This document shows positions 9,475 to 18,314 of a stretch of DNA of 64,000 bases, one piece after another. The position numbers and the translations under genes were made by a program. Source of the stretch: Streptococcus anginosus subsp. whileyi MAS624 (GTDB lineage Bacteria; Bacillota; Bacilli; Lactobacillales; Streptococcaceae); contig NZ_AP013072.1 of assembly GCF_000478925.1 (NCBI RefSeq), forward strand, positions 970,501-1,034,500, written 5' to 3'. Positions within the stretch are counted from its first letter, which is position 1. Each line of letters begins with the position of its first letter. The notes under the pieces were generated by a model, which was not told the origin of the DNA, searched no databases, and saw only the letters and a list, made by a program, of their open reading frames with translations.

Positions 9475-9547
9475 GCTGATTTAGCTCAGTTGGCAGAGCG
9501 CATCCATGGTAAGGATGAGGTCGCCGGTTCGATCCCGGCAATTAGCA
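9475..9547 (+). tRNA. tRNA-Thr (anticodon GGT)
   Basis: A cloverleaf can be folded: acceptor GCTGATT (9475-9481) with AATTAGC (9540-9546) and discriminator A; D arm GCTC...GAGC; anticodon stem CATCC/GGATG around loop ATGGTAA, giving anticodon GGT; and T arm GCCGG TTCGATC CCGGC. CCA is not encoded. A hairpin terminator follows directly. It stands alone rather than in a tRNA cluster. Confidence 0.95.
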
Positions 9548-9558
9548 TGAAGAACAGG

Positions 9559-9587
9559 AAAAAGCCCAATTTTAATGGGCTTTTTTG
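9559..9587 (+). terminator. tRNA-Thr terminator
   Basis: AAAGCCCA and TGGGCTTTTTT form a hairpin around ATTTTAA, with a run of six T. Confidence 0.85.
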
Positions 9588-9594
9588 CATTGGT

Positions 9595-10306
9595 GACGAT
9601 ATTAAGACATCAAATTCACCAGCTATTATAGGTGATGGTATTCGCTTAGGTCAAAGCGTTGGTACAGACCTAGTCGGTTTGGCCTTCTATCAAATAATGC
9701 TGGTATCTGACCCGATTACAGGCGTCTCCGGCTAACTTCATCATGGTCAATACTTAAGGAAAACGTTTTGTAGATGAGTACGGTAGTCGAGATAAATTGG
9801 CCCAAGCAGCAATTGACAATGACGGTCTTTTCTATCTAATTGCAGACGAAGATATCAAAGAAACAGCTTATAATACCAGTCAAGAAAAGATTGATGCGCA
9901 GGTAGCGAATGGAACACTCTACCGAGCAGATAGTTTGGAAGAATTGGCAGAGCAAATTGGTGTGGATCCAGCAGTCTTTGTTCAAACTATTAAGGATTAT
10001 AATTCTTATGTTGATGCGGGCTATGATCCTGAATTTGAAAAGGGAGCTTTCGACCTCAAGGTTGAAAAAGCACCGTTTTATGCCACTCCTCGAAAACTAG
10101 CCGTTCACCACACTATGGGTGGGCTTAAGATTGATACGGAAACACATGTTATCAATAAACAAGGACAAGTTATCCAAGGTCTCTATGCAGCTGGAGAAGT
10201 AGCTGGCGGACTGCATGCCGGAAACCGTTTAGGTGGCAATTCCCTTACTGATATTTTCACTTTTGGACGTATCGCAGCCGAAATTGCTATTACAAAGAAT
10301 TGTTAA
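9595..10306 (+). pseudogene. Decayed fumarate reductase-type flavoprotein gene
   Basis: The remnant encodes pieces of a FAD_binding_2 flavoprotein (fumarate reductase/flavocytochrome c group). The first frame reads [19 protein letters not shown] from 9595. The frame then shifts near 9720, an in-frame TAA stands at 9755-9757, and the reading continues as [13 protein letters not shown] into an open stretch to 10306. That stretch ends with the FAD-site motif [30 protein letters not shown]. The N-terminal half, with the dinucleotide-binding GxGxxG, is absent; the similarity begins a few bases after the tRNA terminator, suggesting a deletion joined there. No functional product is expected. Confidence 0.85.
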
Positions 10307-10363
10307 TCTTGATTTTAAGGCAGAAAATTCATTCAGTTTTGGGAGGATTTTTTGTAAATATTC

Positions 10364-10392
10364 TTGACAAGCATTTCTTTTAATGTTAAAGT
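10364..10392 (+). promoter_or_regulatory. Promoter of leader ORF and ABC exporter
   Basis: Consensus TTGACA (10364-10369), 17-bp spacer and TAAAGT (10387-10392) with extended TGT. It starts a leader of about 190 nt before the first ABC gene. Confidence 0.7.
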
Positions 10393-10426
10393 ATTAACTA
10401 ATTAAAAGTAGAAAGGAGAATGTATC

Positions 10427-10498
10427 ATGAATAATGTAAAACAAAACAGTACTCAGGTATATCATGCGACAGAACTCCTTTCTAGCACAGCACTGTAA
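10427..10498 (+). CDS. 23-aa leader peptide
   Basis: A short ORF with a strong AAAGGAG eight bases before the ATG. The peptide begins MNNVKQNSTQ and ends LLSSTAL. It has no hydrophobic core, signal peptide or cysteine pattern, so it does not look like a secreted pheromone, bacteriocin or toxin. It lies between a consensus promoter and an intrinsic terminator, ahead of a heterodimeric ABC exporter. Its own ribosome site and its distal codons are complementary, which suggests that its translation, rather than its product, is what matters. Confidence 0.6.
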   Translation: MNNVKQNSTQVYHATELLSSTAL

Positions 10499-10532
10499 TT
10501 TATTTTTGATGAAAAAATAAATAAAAGCAAGT

Positions 10533-10569
10533 AAGCTCAAGACAGGTTTATTCTGTCTTGGGCTTTTTT
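10533..10569 (+). terminator. Intrinsic terminator before ABC genes
   Basis: Thirteen-bp stem (one G-T pair) AAGCTCAAGACAG (10533-10545) with CTGTCTTGGGCTT (10553-10565), seven-base loop, and TTTTTT at 10564-10569. It sits 23 bases before the ABC start codon. Confidence 0.9.
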
Positions 10570-10591
10570 GTGCGTTTCGGGAAGGATTAGG

Positions 10592-12322
10592 ATGATTAAA
10601 AGTTTATTTGGATATATAAAAGAGCATAAATGGTTATATTTATCCATTGCTCTGGTTTTACTATTGTATGATTTTACCATGTTGATTCCAACACAGGTGA
10701 TTCAGCGTTTGGTAGATCATCTGTCGCATCATAGTTTGACACAGCAGCATTTAATTAAAGATGTTGGTTTGTTAGCTTTGGTGACAATTTGCAACTATCT
10801 GTCGGCTTACTATTGGCATTTAAAGATATATCAGTCGTCCATTGACTATAAGTTTCTCATGCAAAGAAGGGCTTTTGAGAAATTGGTAGCTATGAGAACG
10901 CCTTTCTACGAAAAATTTCGTTCTGGCGATATTCTAACGCGTTTTTCAACGGATGTTGAGGGAATGATGGAGATGGCTGGCTATGGGATTGTCATTCTCT
11001 TATACACAGGAGGCATGATTGCCTTTGTCGTTCCGACCATGTTTTTTATCTCATGGGAAATTAGCTTACTGGCTATGCTTCCGCTTATGATATTGATGAT
11101 ATGGATTTATTTTCTTGGTAAAAAACAAGATAAACTAGTCGAAAATAATCGTGAAGCAGTGGCATCTTTGAATGATGAGGTATTGGAAACGATAGAGGGA
11201 GTCCGAGTTGCGCGTGCTTATAGCAAGAAAACAACTCAGAAAGAACAGTTCCAATTGCGCACGAAAGCTTTATCTAAGGTCGGCGATCAAATTGCTGGCA
11301 TTCAGTATCTTTACGCACCGCTCTCTTCTGTCTTTATCGCTTTATCAACGATTATTGTGCTTCTTATTGGTGCTGCTTTTATAAAAACGGGACAGTTGAC
11401 AATTGGGCAAGTGATTGCTCTTCAATTGTATATGATTAGCCTGATTGAACCTTTTTGGATGCTGTCGGATTTTATCTTGGTCTATCAAACGGGGAAGACG
11501 TCTTTTAAAAAGGTAACAGAACTGATTGAAACGACAGATGATATGGAAATGAGTGGAAAAGAGGAGTTGCAACATCTTATCTCTATTCGTTTTCAGGATT
11601 ATCATTTCACTTATCCACAAACAAAAAGACCTAGCTTGCGTAACATAGCTTGGCAAATTGAAGCAGGAAAGACATATGGTATTGTTGGAAAAACAGGCTC
11701 TGGTAAAACAACCTTAGTTCGTCAGCTTCTTCAGCAATATCCTATTGGACAAGGGGAATTTCAGATAAATGGAAAATCCGTCAGTCACTATTCACGTCCA
11801 TCGATTGAAGCAATGATTGGCTATGTCCCTCAGGAGCATATTTTGTTCTCAAAATCTGTCAAAGACAATATTGCCTTTGGTAAGAGAAATGCGACATTAA
11901 GTGATATTGAGAAAGCTATTAAAACAGCAGCATTTTCAGAAGATTTAAAACGAATGCCAGACGGACTGGAAACGCTTATTGGTGAGAGGGGAGTGTCAAT
12001 ATCTGGCGGTCAAAAACAAAGAATTTCTTTGGCACGCGCTTTTATTAGACAGCCAGAAGTCCTTGTTTTGGATGATTCTTTGTCGGCAGTTGACGCTCAA
12101 ACAGAGCGTCGAATTATCAAAAATCTTCAGGATATGCGAGCTAATCAGACAACGATCATTGTGACACACCGTTTGTCAGCTATCCAGCAGGCAGACTGGG
12201 TTCTTGTCTTAGAAGATGGACAAATTGTTGAAGAGGGGACACCGAACCAGTTGCTAAATAAAGGAGGTTGGTACGCCGAACAATATCAACGGCAGCAACA
12301 TCAGAAAGGAGGGAGTGAATGA
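10592..12322 (+). CDS. ABC exporter half-transporter, degenerate-site subunit
   Basis: A 576-aa membrane domain plus nucleotide-binding domain, resembling BmrC/YheI and LmrC. Six membrane segments fill residues ~15-310. Walker A is GKTGSGKTT near 365, the signature is SISGGQKQR, and Walker B ends VLDDSLSAVD, with Asp where catalytic Glu is expected. That gives it a degenerate ATP site, as in asymmetric heterodimeric exporters, while its own signature stays canonical. The ATG at 10592 follows GGAAGGA. It overlaps the second subunit by 4 bp. A multidrug or peptide exporter is likely; the substrate is unknown. A leader ORF and terminator precede it. Confidence 0.9.
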   Translation: MIKSLFGYIKEHKWLYLSIALVLLLYDFTMLIPTQVIQRLVDHLSHHSLTQQHLIKDVGLLALVTICNYLSAYYWHLKIYQSSIDYKFLMQRRAFEKLVAMRTPFYEKFRSGDILTRFSTDVEGMMEMAGYGIVILLYTGGMIAFVVPTMFFISWEISLLAMLPLMILMIWIYFLGKKQDKLVENNREAVASLNDEVLETIEGVRVARAYSKKTTQKEQFQLRTKALSKVGDQIAGIQYLYAPLSSVFIALSTIIVLLIGAAFIKTGQLTIGQVIALQLYMISLIEPFWMLSDFILVYQTGKTSFKKVTELIETTDDMEMSGKEELQHLISIRFQDYHFTYPQTKRPSLRNIAWQIEAGKTYGIVGKTGSGKTTLVRQLLQQYPIGQGEFQINGKSVSHYSRPSIEAMIGYVPQEHILFSKSVKDNIAFGKRNATLSDIEKAIKTAAFSEDLKRMPDGLETLIGERGVSISGGQKQRISLARAFIRQPEVLVLDDSLSAVDAQTERRIIKNLQDMRANQTTIIVTHRLSAIQQADWVLVLEDGQIVEEGTPNQLLNKGGWYAEQYQRQQHQKGGSE

Positions 12323-14055
12323 GTATCATTAGCCGTTTATTAAAAGAACTAAAAGTTGTTCGAATTGCATTCTTTCTTGCGGTTGGAATTGCTGTTTTAG
12401 CAACGGTGACTAGCCAACTGTCTCCTCTCTGTTTGAGAAATATGATAGACGGACCGCTTACACAGATTGGAAACGGAAAAGATCGTCAGGTTCAGCTTTT
12501 GCAATTAGCTGGATTATACCTAATTGCTGTAGTTTTGGGGAGTGCCTTGACTTACTTAGGCGACCGACTTTTAGCGCATTGTGGCAACAAAGTTGCCGAA
12601 CATCTGAGAAATGAAGCTTATCAGGTTATGCAAAATTTGCCGATTTCTTACTTTGATGATAAGCCGGCAGGGAAGATTGCGACCAGAATTGTAAATGACA
12701 CGGAAACCTTACGAAGACAATTTTATGCCAGTTTGGTTAGTGTTTTGATTCAAGTTCTTCGGATTGTTTTTACCTACGTTCTGTTATTTTATTTTAATCC
12801 GCTTGCAGCCTCAGTGCTGTTGCTATTACTTCCTGCTTTTTATGGAATTCAGGTATTTTATAAAAAACTAACGGACAAGCCGATGAAAGATTTCTACGAT
12901 TCACGTAGTGACATCAATAATCAAGTGAATGAATTGATGCATGGAGCTAGTTTGATACAGCTATATCATCAGGAAAAAATAGTTCTTTCAGAATTTGATG
13001 TAACTGCCCGAAAAATGAGCCAAGCTGATAAACAAATTGTATGGGTAAGCGCTCTTTCATCTTGGCCGTTAACGGAATTTTTGAAAAATGCAGTGCTTGC
13101 TGTTATTTTGACAATAGTTGGCCAGCAATTTTTAGGCGGTCATAGCGTTATTACCGCAGGTGTACTGTTTGTCTATCTCAATTATATTATTGATTTATTT
13201 GATATGATGGGTTTTCTGGTTCGACTTTTCCCGAATGTACAACGATCATTGGAAACAGGAAAACGAGTTTTAGAATTGCTAGATCAACCTCAGGAAGCGG
13301 ATGAGAAAGCCCAGTTAGTAGTCAATAAAGGTGAGGTTGTGTTTGAACATGTGAGCTTTGCGTATGAGAAAGAAAAAACTATCCTGCACGATATTAGCTT
13401 TAAGGCAAAGCAAGGAGAGACGATTGCTTTGGTAGGGCATACCGGCTCCGGAAAATCTTCTATCATGAACCTACTTTATCGTTTCTACGATCCCCAAAAA
13501 GGGAAAATATATATTGATCAACAAGATATTCAACAATATTCTCGTGAAAGTCTTCGTAGTCACATGGGGATTGTTTTGCAAGATCCTTATCTATTCACAG
13601 GAACACTAGCAAGCAATGTAGCGATGAGCCATTCAGGCATCAATCGTGAAAAAGTTTTGGAATCTTTAGAAAAAGTCGGTGCAGGGGACTTGCTGGCTCG
13701 TTGTAAAGAAGGAATTGACGAGCCTGTAAAGGATAAAGGGGCGGCGTTTTCGAGCGGTGAACGGCAATTGATTTCATTTGCTCGAACTCTCTATGCTAAT
13801 CCCAAAATTTTAATATTGGACGAAGCAACTTCTCATATTGATACAGAAACCGAAGAGCTGATTCAAAAAGCAATGGCGGTGGTAAAGGAGGGGAGAACGA
13901 CTTTTATCATTGCTCACCGTTTATCCACCATTCAAGATGCAGACCAAATTTTGGTTATTTCTGAAGGAAAGATTGTGGAGCGAGGGCAACATGATACATT
14001 GGTAAAACAAAATGGCATCTATGCGCAAATGAGCCGCCTCCAGCAACAAGTATAA
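12319..14055 (+). CDS. ABC exporter half-transporter, catalytic-site subunit
   Basis: Partner of the preceding gene (578 aa), like BmrD/YheH and LmrD. It has six membrane segments in the first 320 residues, Walker A GHTGSGKSS near 370, signature FSSGERQL (deviating from LSGGQ), and Walker B ILDEATSHID with the catalytic Glu. Together the two chains would form one consensus ATP site (this Walker pair with the partner's SGGQ) and one degenerate site. The ATGA overlap with the first gene and the AAAGGAGGG ribosome site point to balanced synthesis. Exporter of unknown substrate in the cell membrane. Confidence 0.9.
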   Translation: MSIISRLLKELKVVRIAFFLAVGIAVLATVTSQLSPLCLRNMIDGPLTQIGNGKDRQVQLLQLAGLYLIAVVLGSALTYLGDRLLAHCGNKVAEHLRNEAYQVMQNLPISYFDDKPAGKIATRIVNDTETLRRQFYASLVSVLIQVLRIVFTYVLLFYFNPLAASVLLLLLPAFYGIQVFYKKLTDKPMKDFYDSRSDINNQVNELMHGASLIQLYHQEKIVLSEFDVTARKMSQADKQIVWVSALSSWPLTEFLKNAVLAVILTIVGQQFLGGHSVITAGVLFVYLNYIIDLFDMMGFLVRLFPNVQRSLETGKRVLELLDQPQEADEKAQLVVNKGEVVFEHVSFAYEKEKTILHDISFKAKQGETIALVGHTGSGKSSIMNLLYRFYDPQKGKIYIDQQDIQQYSRESLRSHMGIVLQDPYLFTGTLASNVAMSHSGINREKVLESLEKVGAGDLLARCKEGIDEPVKDKGAAFSSGERQLISFARTLYANPKILILDEATSHIDTETEELIQKAMAVVKEGRTTFIIAHRLSTIQDADQILVISEGKIVERGQHDTLVKQNGIYAQMSRLQQQV

Positions 14056-14135
14056 GTTTTGAAAGAAAAAATATGAAATAAAGAGCAGAACGAAATAGTA
14101 AATGATTTATAAATCAGGCATCCCTATCTGAAATA

Positions 14136-14144
14136 TGGTATAAT
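14136..14144 (+). promoter_or_regulatory. ybeY promoter -10
   Basis: TGGTATAAT, an extended -10 with TATAAT at 14139-14144, 28 bases before the ybeY ATG. No clear -35 is needed with this motif. Confidence 0.55.
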
Positions 14145-14172
14145 GAAGTGATACTAATAAAGTGGGTGTAAT

Positions 14173-14670
14173 ATGTATATAGAAATGGTCGACGAGACAG
14201 GGCAAGTTTCAGAAGAAATCATCAAGCAAACACATGATATACTGGAATTTGCTGCTAAAAAGATTGGCAAAGAAGAAAAAGAAATGGCAGTGACATTTGT
14301 TACCAACGAGCGCAGCCATGAGCTGAATTTGGAATATCGAGATACGGACCGCCCGACAGATGTTATCAGCTTGGAGTACAAGCCTGAGCTGGACATTGCC
14401 ATTGACGAGGAGGATTTACTAGAAAATCCTGAGCTGGCGGAAATGTTAGAAGATTTTGATGCCTATATCGGAGAACTCTTTATTTCCATAGATAAGGCGC
14501 GTGAACAAGCAGAAGAATATGGTCACAGCTTTGAGCGGGAAATGGGTTTTCTTGCAGTACATGGTTTTCTGCATATCAATGGATACGATCACTATACGCC
14601 GGAAGAAGAGGCGGAAATGTTTGGCTTACAGGAAGAAATTTTGACTGCTTATGGACTTACAAGACAATAA
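14173..14670 (+). CDS. ybeY: Endoribonuclease YbeY
   Basis: Zinc-dependent endoribonuclease acting in 16S rRNA 3' maturation and ribosome quality control. The metal motif HGFLHxxGYDH places its three histidines at H130, H134 and H140. The 165-aa length is normal. It opens the conserved streptococcal block ybeY-dgkA-era and overlaps dgkA by 20 bp, so the genes are probably one transcript from the extended -10 at 14136. Confidence 0.96.
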   Translation: MYIEMVDETGQVSEEIIKQTHDILEFAAKKIGKEEKEMAVTFVTNERSHELNLEYRDTDRPTDVISLEYKPELDIAIDEEDLLENPELAEMLEDFDAYIGELFISIDKAREQAEEYGHSFEREMGFLAVHGFLHINGYDHYTPEEEAEMFGLQEEILTAYGLTRQ

Positions 14671-15055
14671 TACAAACAAACGTAAATGGAAAAATCGAGA
14701 TGTCATTTCGAGTTTAGAATTTGCTCTGACAGGTATTTTTACAGCAATCAAAGAAGAACGTAATATGCGCAATCATGCCGTTTCAGCAGTTGCGGTCGTG
14801 CTTGCAGGATTGCTTTTTTGGGTATCTGCGATAGAGTGGCTCTTTCTCTTTTTGAGTATTTTTCTAGTCATTTCTTTTGAGATTATGAACTCTGCTATTG
14901 AAAATGTGGTGGACTTAGCTAGTGATTATCACTTCTCCATGCGAGCTAAAAACGCCAAGGATATGGCAGCAGGAGCTGTTTTGGTTGTTTCCGGTTTTGC
15001 GGTTATAACAGGAATGATTATTTTCGTTCCGAAAATTTGGAATTTACTTTTTTAA
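14651..15055 (+). CDS. dgkA: Undecaprenol/diacylglycerol kinase (DgkA type)
   Basis: Small integral membrane lipid kinase of 134 aa. In Gram-positive bacteria this family mainly phosphorylates undecaprenol to recycle the cell-wall carrier lipid. The signature is [13 protein letters not shown] near residue 77, between transmembrane segments at about 47-75 and 108-130, after an N-terminal amphipathic region [20 protein letters not shown]. The start lies inside the ybeY end, as is usual in streptococci. A terminator-like hairpin follows. Confidence 0.94.
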   Translation: MDLQDNNTNKRKWKNRDVISSLEFALTGIFTAIKEERNMRNHAVSAVAVVLAGLLFWVSAIEWLFLFLSIFLVISFEIMNSAIENVVDLASDYHFSMRAKNAKDMAAGAVLVVSGFAVITGMIIFVPKIWNLLF

Positions 15056-15058
15056 CAT

Positions 15059-15090
15059 GAAAATCGGAGAATCCTTTCCGATTTTCTTAT
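15059..15090 (+). terminator. Hairpin between dgkA and era
   Basis: Perfect arms GAAAATCGGA (15059-15068) and TCCGATTTTC (15077-15086), followed by TTATATT. It may partly end transcription before era. Confidence 0.65.
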
Positions 15091-15122
15091 ATTAGACTAA
15101 TAAGGAATAAACGAGGTGAAAA

Positions 15123-16022
15123 ATGACCTTTAAATCAGGATTTGTTGCTATTTTAGGACGTCCAAATGTTGGAAAGTCTACTTTTTTAAATCATGTTATG
15201 GGGCAAAAGATTGCTATCATGAGTGATAAGGCTCAGACGACTCGTAACAAGATTATGGGAATTTACACGACAGATCAGGAGCAGATTGTTTTTATTGATA
15301 CGCCGGGGATTCATAAGCCTAAGACTGCCTTGGGCGACTTTATGGTGGAATCTGCCTACAGCACGTTGCGTGAAGTGGATACAGTTTTTTTTATGGTTTC
15401 TGCCGATGAAAAACGCGGTAAGGGTGATGATATGATCATGGAACGCTTAAAAGTAGCTAAAGTCCCTGTTATTCTGGTCATCAATAAAATTGATAAAGTA
15501 CACCCGAATCAGCTGCTGAGTCAGATTGATGATTACCGCAAGCAGATGGACTTTAAGGAAGTTGTGCCAATTTCTGCTCTTCAAGGCAATAATGTTTCGC
15601 ATCTGGTTGATATTTTAAGTGAAAACTTAGAGGAAGGTTTCCAATATTTCCCAGCTGACCAGATTACCGACCACCCTGAGCGTTTTTTGGTTTCTGAGAT
15701 GATTCGGGAAAAGGTTTTATTGCTGACACGTGAAGAAATTCCGCATTCAGTAGCGGTAGTCATTGACAGTATGAAGCGGGATGAGGAGACTGACAAGATT
15801 CATATCCGTGCTACCATTATGGTGGAAAGAGATAGTCAAAAGGGCATTATCATCGGCAAAGGCGGATCTATGCTTAAGAAAATCGGATCTTTGGCACGCC
15901 GCGACATTGAACTCATGCTAGGTGATAAAGTCTTTCTTGAAACTTGGATTAAAGTCAAGAAAAACTGGCGGGACAAAAAGCTAGACTTGGCAGATTTTGG
16001 ATATAACAAAAAGGAGTATTAG
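15123..16022 (+). CDS. era: GTPase Era
   Basis: Essential GTPase that binds the 3' end of 16S rRNA during 30S assembly. The G1 loop GRPNVGKST is at about 12-20, G3 DTPGIHKP near 59, and G4 NKID near 122. The C-terminal KH domain has [15 protein letters not shown] near 242. The 299-aa length is normal. Its ATG follows GAGGTGAAAA. In the usual streptococcal order mutM comes next; here a 2.3-kb accessory stretch separates them. Confidence 0.97.
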   Translation: MTFKSGFVAILGRPNVGKSTFLNHVMGQKIAIMSDKAQTTRNKIMGIYTTDQEQIVFIDTPGIHKPKTALGDFMVESAYSTLREVDTVFFMVSADEKRGKGDDMIMERLKVAKVPVILVINKIDKVHPNQLLSQIDDYRKQMDFKEVVPISALQGNNVSHLVDILSENLEEGFQYFPADQITDHPERFLVSEMIREKVLLLTREEIPHSVAVVIDSMKRDEETDKIHIRATIMVERDSQKGIIIGKGGSMLKKIGSLARRDIELMLGDKVFLETWIKVKKNWRDKKLDLADFGYNKKEY

Positions 16023-16034
16023 AGGCTGAGGAAG

Positions 16035-16800
16035 ATGAGGTCGTTATTTGTCGCAGAAAAAGGTCACCAAAATGATAAAAGTATTGTCCTTTTGCATGCG
16101 TCTGGTTCTAGCAGTTAGATGTGGGCACATCATATCGCTGAGTTAAAAAATGATTTTCACTGTATAGCTGTTGATTTGCCTGGACATGGTTCTAGCCGCG
16201 ACATTGGGTGGACAAATTTTAATGATGTTACAGAAATGATTGCTGATATTATCAAAAACAGGGCTCACGGCAAGCCGCACCTTGTTGGACTATCGTTGGG
16301 AGGCGGTCTCGTTCTTAAATTGTTGGAAAAACATGCTGATTTATTTGATAGAGCGATTGTTGACGGTGCTAGTCATGAACCGATTAATGGGCATGGTAAA
16401 GTTATTGCCGTTGTCTACATCATGTCGTTATTTAAAAACACTAAGCTAATTGGTCAACTTTATGACAAAAATGATGCAGGATGATGGGGTCGCTGAAGAG
16501 GATTGCCGAGGCTTTATTGATGATTTGCAAAGAGCATCCAGAAAATCGTTTCGCCGAGCAATGTTACAGGCAAATCTGCTGAGGATTACTGCAAATTTCG
16601 ACAATCCTGTTTTCTCTGTTTCGGGCGGTAAAGAATCGAAGTCAATTCATGAATCTCACAAAGAATTGGCAAGAAAAAACAGACTGAGTGATTGTGCCTA
16701 TTATCCAAATAAAGGGCATGTGTGGCTGTTTAGTGATACTGACACGCATATACAATTACTCCGCTACTTTTTTAAGACGGAGCATTTCCATATAAATTGA
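16035..16800 (+). pseudogene. Alpha/beta hydrolase, broken
   Basis: An alpha/beta hydrolase-fold protein could be read as MRSLFVAEKG...LLHASGSSS, then VDLPGHGSS, the nucleophile elbow GLSLGGG, and a C-terminal FSVSGG...NKGHVWLF with the expected His. Two lesions break it: an in-frame TAG at 16116-16118 within the oxyanion-hole region, and a frameshift near 16470 where five A (GACAAAAATGATG) appear to replace four. Restoring one base joins LIGQLYDK to MMQDDGVAEED. It is the first of four accessory genes between era and mutM. A sequencing slip could explain the A-run but not the TAG. Confidence 0.85.
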
Positions 16801-16813
16801 AAGGTTTCTAAAT

Positions 16814-17284
16814 ATGGACTACATTTCCTACATTCGCTCAAAAGTTGGGCATGATAAGGTTATCCTGACCTTTGCTGGTGGTATTTTAGCAGATGACAAG
16901 GGACGCGTGCTGTTGCAACTACGCGGGGATAAGAAAACATGGGCTATTCCAGGCGGTGCAATGGAGCTTGGCGAATCCACTCTTGATACTGCTAAGCGTG
17001 AATTTTTTGAAGAAACTGGCATTGAAGTAGAAGCTACTCGTTTTCTCAATGTTTACAGTAATTTCGAGGAAGTTTATCCGAATGGTGATGCGGTGCAGAC
17101 GGTTGTCTTCATCTATGAGCTGGTGGCGGTTTCATCAGTGAATATTGCAGATTTTCACAATGAAGAAACTCTATGCCTGCGTTTCTTTTCTAAGGAAGAA
17201 ATTGAGAATTTAGAATTTGTGAGTAGTAAGCATCGCCTGATGTTAGCTGAGTATTTTGATGACAACTTTGCGATGGGACATTGA
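16814..17284 (+). CDS. NUDIX hydrolase
   Basis: A 156-aa hydrolase of nucleoside diphosphates linked to another moiety. The full Nudix box is present: GGAMELGESTLDTAKREFFEETGIE near residues 51-75, with the REFFEETG core supplying metal ligands. The substrate is not predictable. A weak GAAAGG ribosome site precedes the ATG. It is part of the accessory stretch between era and mutM. A different NUDIX gene, mutX-like, lies at 31494. Confidence 0.9.
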   Translation: MDYISYIRSKVGHDKVILTFAGGILADDKGRVLLQLRGDKKTWAIPGGAMELGESTLDTAKREFFEETGIEVEATRFLNVYSNFEEVYPNGDAVQTVVFIYELVAVSSVNIADFHNEETLCLRFFSKEEIENLEFVSSKHRLMLAEYFDDNFAMGH

Positions 17285-17337
17285 GTTGAGATTGACATAT
17301 AATCCGTGATTAATTTATTTTTTAAGGAGGTAGGGCA

Positions 17338-17862
17338 ATGGAATTTGTAAATCTTTTAGTGGAAAATGTGGAACGAGCCGAGGAGCGTTTTTTGTCGGTG
17401 CTGACTAATTTATCTGTGGAAGAAGTGAATGCTTTTCCGGTTGCGGATACAGTTCCGTCCATTAAGTCTGTGACTTGGTTGACTTGGCATACGGCTCGGG
17501 AGCTGGATTTTCAGATTGCTGATTTAGCTAAGACCGAGCCAGTCTGGTTCTCTAAAGGCTGGAAGAAAAAGTTTGCTTTGGATTTGCCAGATGATACAGA
17601 AGATTGGCATCACACTCCTCAAGAAGCGCATAAAGTTGTGGTGACAGATATTGAGTTTCTCAAAGGTTATCTGTCTGATGCGGTTGCGGCAACAATTGCT
17701 TATTTATCAGAGGTGAATGAGGATAGTTTGGACGATGTTGTTGATGAGAATTGGACTCCAGCTGTTAAGCGTGGGAATCGTTTAGTATCTATCATTGACG
17801 ATGCTACTATGCATTCAGGTCAGGCAATCTATGCTCACCGCCTGCTAGGAAGAGAAGATTGA
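17338..17862 (+). CDS. DinB-like family protein
   Basis: A 174-aa protein that looks like the DinB/YfiT four-helix metalloprotein superfamily. WLTWHTARELDFQIADL puts a candidate metal His at H51, and the C-terminal DDATMHSGQAIYAHRLLGR gives H159 and H167, the usual arrangement of metal ligands. Members include thiol-dependent S-transferases, but many have no known reaction. A strong AAGGAGG precedes the ATG. It overlaps the next gene on TTGA or lies 8 bp from it, depending on the start used there. Confidence 0.78.
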   Translation: MEFVNLLVENVERAEERFLSVLTNLSVEEVNAFPVADTVPSIKSVTWLTWHTARELDFQIADLAKTEPVWFSKGWKKKFALDLPDDTEDWHHTPQEAHKVVVTDIEFLKGYLSDAVAATIAYLSEVNEDSLDDVVDENWTPAVKRGNRLVSIIDDATMHSGQAIYAHRLLGRED

Positions 17863-18314
17863 AAAAGGTAATGGTAGGGGAAATTCGAGCAGTCGAAAAA
17901 TCTCATCTAGCTGACTGGGCTTACTTTGCTCATTTAGCTTGGAAAACAGAGAAAAAGAAATTACTAGCAGCATTTTCTGAAGGAAAATTTCCTAATGAAT
18001 TTTTATACTACTTAGAAGGAGAAACTGTTGCTTGGATTAGCTTATCTATGCGTTCGGAATATATGGAAGGGGCAGAGCAATTTCCTGTCGCATATATTGA
18101 AGGCATAGCGGTAGCACCTGCTTTTCAAAGAAATGGTATTGATACTCAGCTTGTGGATTTTGCACAGTCGTGGGCGACAGAAAAAGGAGTGTCTCAGCTA
18201 GCTTCAGATTGTGATATAGACAATGTAGTCAGTCAAGCTTTTCACAAGAGTGGGGGATTTGAAGAAATAAGTCGAACTGTTCATTACATATTACATTTGG
18301 ATAAGAAAGGATAA
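17859..18314 (+). CDS. AAC(6')-like GNAT acetyltransferase
   Basis: A GNAT protein of 147-151 aa whose pattern is close to chromosomal aminoglycoside 6'-N-acetyltransferases. [18 protein letters not shown] is the acetyl-CoA loop, and [27 protein letters not shown]...VHYILHL matches the ASDxxxDNxxSxxFHxxxGFEE..VxY end of AAC(6') enzymes. The deviation is RNGID, where the family usually has RGxGI/V. Start: TTG at 17859 overlapping the previous stop, or ATG at 17871; the AGAGAAG before the TTG favours the first. Resistance activity cannot be claimed from sequence. Confidence 0.75.
   Translation: MKKVMVGEIRAVEKSHLADWAYFAHLAWKTEKKKLLAAFSEGKFPNEFLYYLEGETVAWISLSMRSEYMEGAEQFPVAYIEGIAVAPAFQRNGIDTQLVDFAQSWATEKGVSQLASDCDIDNVVSQAFHKSGGFEEISRTVHYILHLDKKG

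Larger units (their letters stand above)
10409..10569 (+). promoter_or_regulatory. Attenuator-like leader of the ABC exporter
   Basis: Four elements can be seen. First, TAGAAAGGAG (10409-10418), the Shine-Dalgarno of a short ORF, is perfectly complementary to CTCCTTTCTA (10475-10484) inside that ORF. Second, GACAGAA (10468-10474) is complementary to TTCTGTC (10551-10557), the 3' arm of the terminator. Third, an AT hairpin lies at 10498-10522. Fourth, an intrinsic terminator lies at 10533-10569. A ribosome finishing the ORF would cover the GACAGAA segment and allow termination; one stalled early would leave it free to open the terminator. This model is inference, similar in logic to the B. subtilis bmrB leader of bmrCD. 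Confidence 0.6.

Noticed and set aside
10427..10498. Reading the 23-aa ORF as a pheromone, bacteriocin or toxin
   Set aside because: No hydrophobic core, signal, GG leader or Cys pattern; the RNA context points to a leader ORF.
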